Assembly (NCBI GenBank): GCA_965661265.1
Contig: CBFIDE010000009.1
Span: 23,976-87,975 of the forward strand
DNA: 64,000 nt
Source: CBFIDE01 sp965661265
GTDB taxonomy: Bacteria; Bacteroidota; Bacteroidia; Flavobacteriales; Schleiferiaceae
Direction: 5' to 3'
Shown here: in pieces, positions 58,305-64,000 of the stretch
How the letters are laid out: every line of letters starts with the position of its first letter
Numbering within the stretch: the stretch's first letter is position 1
The notes under the pieces: generated by a model
Told to the model about the DNA's origin: nothing
Databases searched by the model: none
Seen by the model: the letters and a program-made list of their open reading frames with translations, nothing else
Translations under genes and position numbers: made by a program

Positions 58305-59918
58305 ATGAAAGCACTCTTCCATAACTTCACTAGCAATCCTAAGAATGATATCCTTTCAGGACTTACAGTAGCATTAGCATTAGTGCCAGAAGCGGTTGCC
58401 TTTGCATTTGTTGCAGGTATTGATCCAATGGTTGGACTTTATGGTGCCTTTATTATGGGCTTAATCACTTCTTTATTTGGTGGAAGACCAGGAATGATTT
58501 CTGGGGCCACTGGTGCTATGGCTGTGGTGATGGTCCATCTAATCATGAAGGGAAATGAAGTAGGAGCGAGCATGGCTCAACCCATTGACTATTTGGGATT
58601 ATACTGGTTGTTTTTATGTCTACTTCTGGTGGGCCTAATCCAGATTGGCGCCGGTGTTTTTAAATTAGGAAAGTTTGTAAGACTAATTCCACATCCTGTA
58701 ATGATGGGCTTTGTAAACGGTTTAGCCATTGTAATTTTCCTTTCGCAATTAGGCATGTTCAAGACCTTTGCAAGCGGAGAAGCACAATGGATGAGCGGAA
58801 CAGATTTATACATAATGCTTGCCTTAGTTGGATTAACCATGTTCATTATGTGGGGTCTTCCTAAATTGACCAAGAAAGTTCCGGCTGCCCTTACTGCCAT
58901 TGTTGTAGTAGCATCAATCACCATTTTTGGCGGGCTAGATGTTAGCACCGTTGGAAGCTTTATTAGAGAGGGTGGAGGAACTGGACTTCAGGGCGCTTTA
59001 CCAAGCTTTCAGTTTCAGATATTTGACTTTATTGGTTCTTTAGAAGGGCATTGGTCTTTATTTATTTCTACTGCCGTGATACTTGCAGCTGTGGGATTGA
59101 TCGAATCATTGATGACCCTGAATTTGATTGATGAGATGACAGAATCGCGCGGAAGCGGGAATAGAGAGTGTTTAGCACAAGGATCAGCCAATATTTTGAG
59201 TGGTATGTTTGGTGGAATGGGAGGATGTGCCATGATAGGACAATCTATTATCAACGTAAACTCTGGTGGCAGAGGACGTTTGAGCGGATTGACAGCCTCA
59301 TTGGCCTTATTAATCTTTATTCTTTTTGCAGCACCATATATTGAAGAAGTTCCTATTGCAGCCCTTGTTGGGGTGATGTTCATGGTAGTTATCGGGACAT
59401 TTGCTTGGAGTAGTTTCAGGATCATCTCTAAAATTCCAAGGAGTGATGCCTTTGTTTTATTCTTGGTTTCTGCCATTACCGTGTGGCAAGATTTAGCCAT
59501 TGCCGTTATTTCTGGAGTGATCGTCTCTGCTCTAGTGTTTGCATGGAAAAACGCTACTATGATTAGAGCCAAGAAAAGCTTTAAAGAGAATGGTACTAAG
59601 GTGTATGAGATTTGGGGGCCCTTGTTTTTTGGATCCGTACAGAACTTTAATTCAAAGTTTGATGCCAAGTCTGATCCAAGTAATATCGAGATTGACTTTA
59701 TTGAATCGCGCGTAAGCGACCATTCTGGAATAGAAGCATTAGGAAATGTTATTGACAAATATTTGGAGGTCAATAAGAATGTAAAGCTGACCCATTTAAG
59801 CCCAGAGTGTCAGGATTTACTTCTGAAGAAGGAGCCTAAGTTTGCTAAATATATTGAGAGTTCTATTGACGATCCAAGGTATTATGTGGTAACAGATTTA
59901 CTAGACGCTGAGGTTTAA
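58305..59918 (+). CDS. SulP-family inorganic anion transporter with STAS domain
   Basis: A 537-residue secondary transporter of the SLC26/SulP family. ILSGLTVALALVPEAVAFAFVAGIDPMVGLYGAFIMGLITSLFGGRPGMISGATGAMAVVM is the conserved N-terminal core (its pieces are read from residues 14 to 76). QGSANILSGMFGGMGGCAMIGQSIINV is the second half-repeat. A short STAS domain closes the protein (about 430-537, with IEIDFIESRVSDHSGIEAL). Possible substrates are sulfate, bicarbonate, nitrate or chloride; close Bacteroidota homologues are often called sulfate permeases. No cysteine-synthesis or carbonic-anhydrase gene is adjacent to settle it. The start is ATG 58305 because of the promoter. Confidence 0.9.
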   Translation: MKALFHNFTSNPKNDILSGLTVALALVPEAVAFAFVAGIDPMVGLYGAFIMGLITSLFGGRPGMISGATGAMAVVMVHLIMKGNEVGASMAQPIDYLGLYWLFLCLLLVGLIQIGAGVFKLGKFVRLIPHPVMMGFVNGLAIVIFLSQLGMFKTFASGEAQWMSGTDLYIMLALVGLTMFIMWGLPKLTKKVPAALTAIVVVASITIFGGLDVSTVGSFIREGGGTGLQGALPSFQFQIFDFIGSLEGHWSLFISTAVILAAVGLIESLMTLNLIDEMTESRGSGNRECLAQGSANILSGMFGGMGGCAMIGQSIINVNSGGRGRLSGLTASLALLIFILFAAPYIEEVPIAALVGVMFMVVIGTFAWSSFRIISKIPRSDAFVLFLVSAITVWQDLAIAVISGVIVSALVFAWKNATMIRAKKSFKENGTKVYEIWGPLFFGSVQNFNSKFDAKSDPSNIEIDFIESRVSDHSGIEALGNVIDKYLEVNKNVKLTHLSPECQDLLLKKEPKFAKYIESSIDDPRYYVVTDLLDAEV

Positions 59919-60066
59919 AAACTCACCTTTCTTCTCTTTTTGCCTTCCGGCGATTTTAGCTCAGTGGCGCTTGAGTTTCGTGGCATGTTCAAACATTTTG
60001 TAGGCTCTGTTGTTCACTTTAGTGATTTTGACCTAACTTGAACCCCCTATAATGCTATTTATATAC

Positions 60067-63000
60067 ATGCAAAAGCTTTCAAATATTTTCGTAATACTCG
60101 CTTTGGTATTGGTATCTTCCAATTATGCGTCCGCACAGAACCAAGTTGAGTCTGTTATTCAAGCCTATTTGTCTGAAAACACAGAGGAACTTGGCGTTTC
60201 TGCTGAGGATGTGATCAGTTGGGAAATCACTGATAATGTTCCTAATTCTAGAAATGGGTCTAAGATTATTCATATTGTTCAAACACGCAATGGCTTGCCG
60301 CTTAAGAATGGAGTTGCCAATTTTACTTTGAACAGTGCCAATGAAGTAGTCTTTGTTGGGAATAGACTTATTGCTAATATTGATGCACAATTAGCATCTT
60401 CTAGCCCAAAAATATCCTCTTCAGCTGCTATTAGCCTAGCTGCATCTGATGTTGAAATGGTGGGTAGTTTTGGAAACTTAATAGCCGAAGAAGGGAATAA
60501 TTATATTTATGAGAAAGGCTCATTGGCCCAAGAGAATATATCCGTAAGCTTAGGCTTTTGGAAAACAAATGAGGGGATCTCCTTGGTATGGCAAGTATCG
60601 CTCTATCAGTTAGATGGCACTCATTGGTGGCAGGTATTTGTAGATGCCGATTCTAAGAAGGTAGTGAAGAAAATAGATTGGGTAACCTCTTGTGATTTTG
60701 GTCCAGGACCTATTCATGACGATGCCGGGCATGAAGACCATAGCTCCTTAGCTTTCCCAAAGCCAAGTCCAGCGGCAGCGCCTCCAGCAGTAGGCGGAGG
60801 GCAGTATAATGTTTTCCCTTTACCTGTAGAAAGCCCTATTCATGGCTCAAGATCTTTGGTTATTGATCCTGCAGATTCTTTAGGATCGCCATTTGGATGG
60901 CATGATGATGATGGATTGGATGGCGCTGATTATACCTATACACGTGGAAATAATGTATTTGCCTACACGGATTTTACAAATAATAATACTCCTGATACCT
61001 ACCCAGATGGAGGTGTGACATTAGACTTTGATTTCTTTTTGAATCTGAATCAAAATCCAGCAGGATATCGTGATGTAGCGGTGACCAATTTGTTCTTTAC
61101 CAACAATAGAATTCACGATATATTTTATCATTATGGATTTGATGAAAGCAATGGAAATTTCCAAGAGAATAATTACTCTAGAGGAGGTGTAGGAAGTGAT
61201 TTTGTGAATGCTGAAGCTCAGGATGGAGGCGGAACAAATAATGCAAATTTTGCGACTCCAGGTGACGGGTTTAACCCAAGAATGCAAATGTATCTTTGGG
61301 GCAGTGCTGCTACTTCTGCGGCAAATCTTTTGAGCATTACAAGTCCTAGTGGTTTGGCTGGATCTTATACAGGGATTGAATCAAGCTTTGGCCCTCCATT
61401 AACCTTTACGCCAATTACTGCTGATATTGTAGTGGTAAGCGATGGTACTGCCGATTCTACAGAGGGTTGTGGCACCTTAGTGAATGGCTCTGAAATTTCA
61501 GGAAATATCGCCATTGTACGCAGAGGTAATTGTTCATTTACTGCCAAAGTTGAGAATGCCCAAACAGCGGGTGCTGTTGCTGTAATTATTGTAAATAATG
61601 GCCCAGGATTAATCAGCCCTGGGGGTGCTAATCCTATTATTAACATTCCTTCTATAATGATTTCTCAAGCCGACGGTAATGCAATTATCGACAGCCTACT
61701 GAATGGAAATACTGTGAGCGGAACTTTGGTGGCTGATAGCTTAAGTGGAGCTAATTTAAAGGATGGAGATTTTGATAATGGTATTATTGTTCATGAATAT
61801 GGACATGGGATTTCCAATAGAATGACTGGAGGTCCATTTAACTCAAACTGCCTTTCTAATGACGAGCAAATGGGTGAGGGTTGGAGCGATTTCTTTACGA
61901 TCATGTTAACGATAGACTCCAGTGCTACCAATCAAATAAGACGTCCTATTGGTACTTATGCAACGGGAGCTACTACTTCAGGAGGTGGCATTAGAAATGC
62001 ACCTTATGATACGAGCTTTTCAGTAAATTCATATACCTATGATGATGTTAATAATACAAGCTTAGTATCTCAGCCTCATGGTGTTGGTTTTGTTTGGGCT
62101 ACCATGTTATGGGACCTAAACTGGGCCTTAATTGATCAGTATGGCTTTGATGCCGATTTAGAAGGCGGAAGCGGTGGAAATAATATTGCACTGCAATTAG
62201 TAGTAGACGGATTAGCCTTGCAAGCTTGTAACCCTGGCTTTGTAGATGGTCGTGATGCTATTCTTTTGGCCGATCGATTGAATAATAATGGAGCAAATCA
62301 ATGTTTGATTTGGAAAGTCTTTGCGCGCCGTGGATTAGGCTATAGTGCCAGCCAAGGTTCTTCTTTTAGCAGAACCGATCAGGTAGAAGCATTTGATCTT
62401 CCTCCAATTTGTCAAACTCCTACTAGTGCTCCTGTGGCAGATTTCACCTCTAATGAAACGATTAGCTGTAGTGGGCTCATAGAATTCACAGATATGTCAA
62501 CGGATGTTCCACAAGCATGGTTATGGAATTTTGGTGATGGAAATATTGATTCGGTTCAAAACCCAGTTCATATGTACACACAATCAGGAACCTATAGCGT
62601 AAGTCTTGAAGTAACTAATACTTTAGGAGGAGATACATTGGTGAAGACAAGTTTCATCACTGTTGCTTTCCCAACACCACCCATAAGTGTGATCGATGGA
62701 AGTGGATGTTCCGCTGATTCTATTGTATTATCAGCTGTAGGAAATGATACCATAGGTTGGTTTGATGCTTCAGGTAAGCTATTAGGTCTAGGAAATAGCT
62801 TTAAGGCAGCCCCTTCTTTATCCACTACAACCTATTATGCACGAAGTGGAACTGTCTATCCAAAGAATAAGATTGGTCCTCAGGACGGTTCTGTCGGAAG
62901 CGGAGGCTACCACGGTGGTCAGTTTACAGGAACTGTAAACTTTGATGCTGAAAAAGCCTTAACCATTTATTCGGCTTGGGTTGATGCAGGATCTAGTGGT

Positions 63001-63819
63001 TTCCGCACCTTTACCCTTTGGGACGCATATAATGGCCAAGGAAATATTATACAAACCATATCTGTAAACATTCCTTCAGGAGCAGGCAGAATAGATCTTG
63101 GTTTTGAAATACCAGCTAAGGGAAGTTATAGTATTGGATTAAACCAAGCAAATTTATTCAGAAATGATGGAGGTGCTAACTATCCATACAGCATCCCAGG
63201 ATTACTTAGTCTAACGGGTAGCTCAGCTCAAAGCGGAGGTGATTATTACTATTATCTGTACGATTTAGAAGTAAGTGAAGCTGCTTGCTGGAGTGATTCA
63301 GTTCCGGTATTTGCGAGCATCTCAGATACTGCTGACTTTAGTTATACAGCTACTAATTTGACTTTTAATTTCACAGACTTAACACCTAATGCAAACAGCT
63401 GGTCTTGGGATTTTGGTGATGGAAACACTTCTACTGTACAAAACCCAGTGCATACCTATTCTACACCTGGTATTTATACCGTATCCTTATCAGTAGATGG
63501 CGGAGTATGTGTAGTGACTTATAAAGTGGGTGCGGGAGTAATTATTGGAATAGATGAAGAAGAGCAAAAATCCTTTGGAATCAAGCTATTCCCTAATCCA
63601 GCAGCTGAGGTGATCAATCTTTCCTTTAGTGAGTCATTAGGCTATTCTACAAGCGCTAAAATATATACAACCAATGGTAAGTTGTATAAGGAAGTTGAAA
63701 TAGGGGAGGCAGAAGATACTAAGACCATTCGCTTAGATGGTATGCCAGCCAATTTGTATGTTTTAGAAATCGAATTGAAAGACGGAACTTATCGTCAAAA
63801 AGTAATCGTGATCAAATAA
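60067..63819 (+). CDS. Secreted M36 (fungalysin) metallopeptidase with PA, PKD and type IX sorting domains
   Basis: A 1250-residue exported protease. A signal peptide (MQKLSNIFVILALVLVSSNYASA) is followed by a propeptide (to about 210) and the M36 catalytic domain. The zinc motif HEYGHG starts at residue 576, and the third ligand Glu lies in MGEGWSDFF. A PA domain (about 450-560, with GCGTLVNGSEISGNIAIVRRG) is inserted before it. Two PKD domains follow (about 791-858 and 1091-1148, each with FGDGN), with an Ig-like and a jelly-roll segment between. The last 80 or so residues, from LFPNPAAEV to QKVIVIK, form a type A sorting domain for the type IX secretion system. ATG 60052 is also in frame. 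Its role is extracellular protein degradation for nutrition. Confidence 0.93.
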   Translation: MQKLSNIFVILALVLVSSNYASAQNQVESVIQAYLSENTEELGVSAEDVISWEITDNVPNSRNGSKIIHIVQTRNGLPLKNGVANFTLNSANEVVFVGNRLIANIDAQLASSSPKISSSAAISLAASDVEMVGSFGNLIAEEGNNYIYEKGSLAQENISVSLGFWKTNEGISLVWQVSLYQLDGTHWWQVFVDADSKKVVKKIDWVTSCDFGPGPIHDDAGHEDHSSLAFPKPSPAAAPPAVGGGQYNVFPLPVESPIHGSRSLVIDPADSLGSPFGWHDDDGLDGADYTYTRGNNVFAYTDFTNNNTPDTYPDGGVTLDFDFFLNLNQNPAGYRDVAVTNLFFTNNRIHDIFYHYGFDESNGNFQENNYSRGGVGSDFVNAEAQDGGGTNNANFATPGDGFNPRMQMYLWGSAATSAANLLSITSPSGLAGSYTGIESSFGPPLTFTPITADIVVVSDGTADSTEGCGTLVNGSEISGNIAIVRRGNCSFTAKVENAQTAGAVAVIIVNNGPGLISPGGANPIINIPSIMISQADGNAIIDSLLNGNTVSGTLVADSLSGANLKDGDFDNGIIVHEYGHGISNRMTGGPFNSNCLSNDEQMGEGWSDFFTIMLTIDSSATNQIRRPIGTYATGATTSGGGIRNAPYDTSFSVNSYTYDDVNNTSLVSQPHGVGFVWATMLWDLNWALIDQYGFDADLEGGSGGNNIALQLVVDGLALQACNPGFVDGRDAILLADRLNNNGANQCLIWKVFARRGLGYSASQGSSFSRTDQVEAFDLPPICQTPTSAPVADFTSNETISCSGLIEFTDMSTDVPQAWLWNFGDGNIDSVQNPVHMYTQSGTYSVSLEVTNTLGGDTLVKTSFITVAFPTPPISVIDGSGCSADSIVLSAVGNDTIGWFDASGKLLGLGNSFKAAPSLSTTTYYARSGTVYPKNKIGPQDGSVGSGGYHGGQFTGTVNFDAEKALTIYSAWVDAGSSGFRTFTLWDAYNGQGNIIQTISVNIPSGAGRIDLGFEIPAKGSYSIGLNQANLFRNDGGANYPYSIPGLLSLTGSSAQSGGDYYYYLYDLEVSEAACWSDSVPVFASISDTADFSYTATNLTFNFTDLTPNANSWSWDFGDGNTSTVQNPVHTYSTPGIYTVSLSVDGGVCVVTYKVGAGVIIGIDEEEQKSFGIKLFPNPAAEVINLSFSESLGYSTSAKIYTTNGKLYKEVEIGEAEDTKTIRLDGMPANLYVLEIELKDGTYRQKVIVIK

Positions 63820-63885
63820 AGAAAGACTCAAATTTAAGAGACTAGCACATTCTGAGGTGCTAGAGACTTCTTCAGAATTTTAATG

Positions 63886-63930
63886 CAGGCGAATAGATCA
63901 AAATTGAAAATCTATTGGCCTGTTTTATTT
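63886..63930 (+). terminator. Terminator-like hairpin after the M36 gene
   Basis: CAGGC/GCCTG and AATAGAT/ATCTATT stacked across a G/G mismatch close an 11-base A-rich loop, followed by TTTTATTT. A second hairpin (CTAGCAC/GTGCTAG, 63842-63863) lies between it and the stop codon. Either could protect or end the M36 transcript. Nothing coding is recognisable from here to the window end. Confidence 0.6.
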
Positions 63931-64000
63931 CCACCCACCTTCTATAAAGTCTAGCAGATAGAACATCCTTTTGCGCATGAGCTTTTAGAGTGCACACTCT

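Noticed and set aside
59015..59773. 252-codon open frame antisense to the SulP gene
   Set aside because: It mirrors the coding frame of SulP, has no family motif, and its composition is that of a shadow frame.
59949..60000. tRNA-like stretch with AGCTCAGTGG and GTTCAAAC
   Set aside because: No 5-bp anticodon stem with a 7-base loop and no matching acceptor stem could be drawn, so I do not call a tRNA gene.
63925..63978. 17-residue ORF on the minus strand (MRKRMFYLLDFIEGGWK)
   Set aside because: Too short and overlaps the terminator-like hairpin; no promoter box nearby.
1..64000. CRISPR arrays, insertion sequences, prophage genes and restriction or defence systems
   Set aside because: No tandem spaced repeats, no transposase, integrase or phage structural protein, and no recognised defence module was found in the reading.

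Overview
The window is a chromosomal stretch of an AT-rich member of the Bacteroidota, most likely a marine flavobacterium or a close relative. The evidence is a fused SecDF, a type III glutamine synthetase, many Bacteroidota-restricted families (DUF2851, DUF3822, DUF4834), a secreted M36 protease with a type IX secretion tail, a CarB without its allosteric domain, and promoters of the TAnnTTTG type instead of TATAAT. Shine-Dalgarno sequences are weak or absent. I found no rRNA, convincing tRNA, insertion sequence, prophage or CRISPR array, and no gap longer than about 300 bases without a gene.

Layout. 1-8.2 kb: end of secDF, tatA, a Ca/Na-type exchanger, glnN, and a large OmpA/LysM envelope protein. 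8.2-11.3 kb: purM-prfA-pyrF operon. 11.4-15.6 kb: a MarR regulator, then DUF2851, a K+ channel between two PspC-like small proteins, and an RmlD-like reductase. 15.6-19 kb: rpmH, carB and a DUF4834 gene. 19-31.1 kb: a surface-polysaccharide region (UDP-GlcNAc 2-epimerase, two GT4 glycosyltransferases, a YfhO membrane protein on the opposite strand, two sulfotransferases, a Wzx-like flippase, a NodB-like deacetylase, two methyltransferases). 31.2-36.5 kb: DUF2147-yihY-nadC, rlmH-rdgB, and rsmD with two poorly known genes. 36.5-45.4 kb: a RecD-like helicase, an acyltransferase, a decayed histidine kinase, a D,D-carboxypeptidase, icd, dnaX, the rpsF-rpsR-rplI operon and a DUF3124 lipoprotein. 45.4-52.8 kb: the minus-strand operon rmlC-lytic transglycosylase-uvrA-LOG, then recQ. 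52.9-64 kb: tatC, an LptB-like ATPase, tsaC, an ArnT-like glycosyltransferase, a UPF0104 membrane protein, a SulP transporter and the M36 protease.

Most of the region is housekeeping. Several genes serve one theme, building and exporting the cell envelope: Sec and Tat translocation, LPS export, polysaccharide assembly and sulfation, peptidoglycan turnover, and type IX export.

The most informative signals are in the gene-control architecture. Fifteen perfect TAnnTTTG boxes can be read by eye. In five cases the start codon lies only 3-4 bases after the box, which predicts leaderless mRNAs. Several terminator T-tracts run directly into the next gene's box, and four convergent gene pairs overlap at their stop codons. 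The clearest accessory oddity is the remnant of a 7TM histidine kinase with a frameshift, an in-frame stop and an internal deletion. I found no convincing new multi-gene system.
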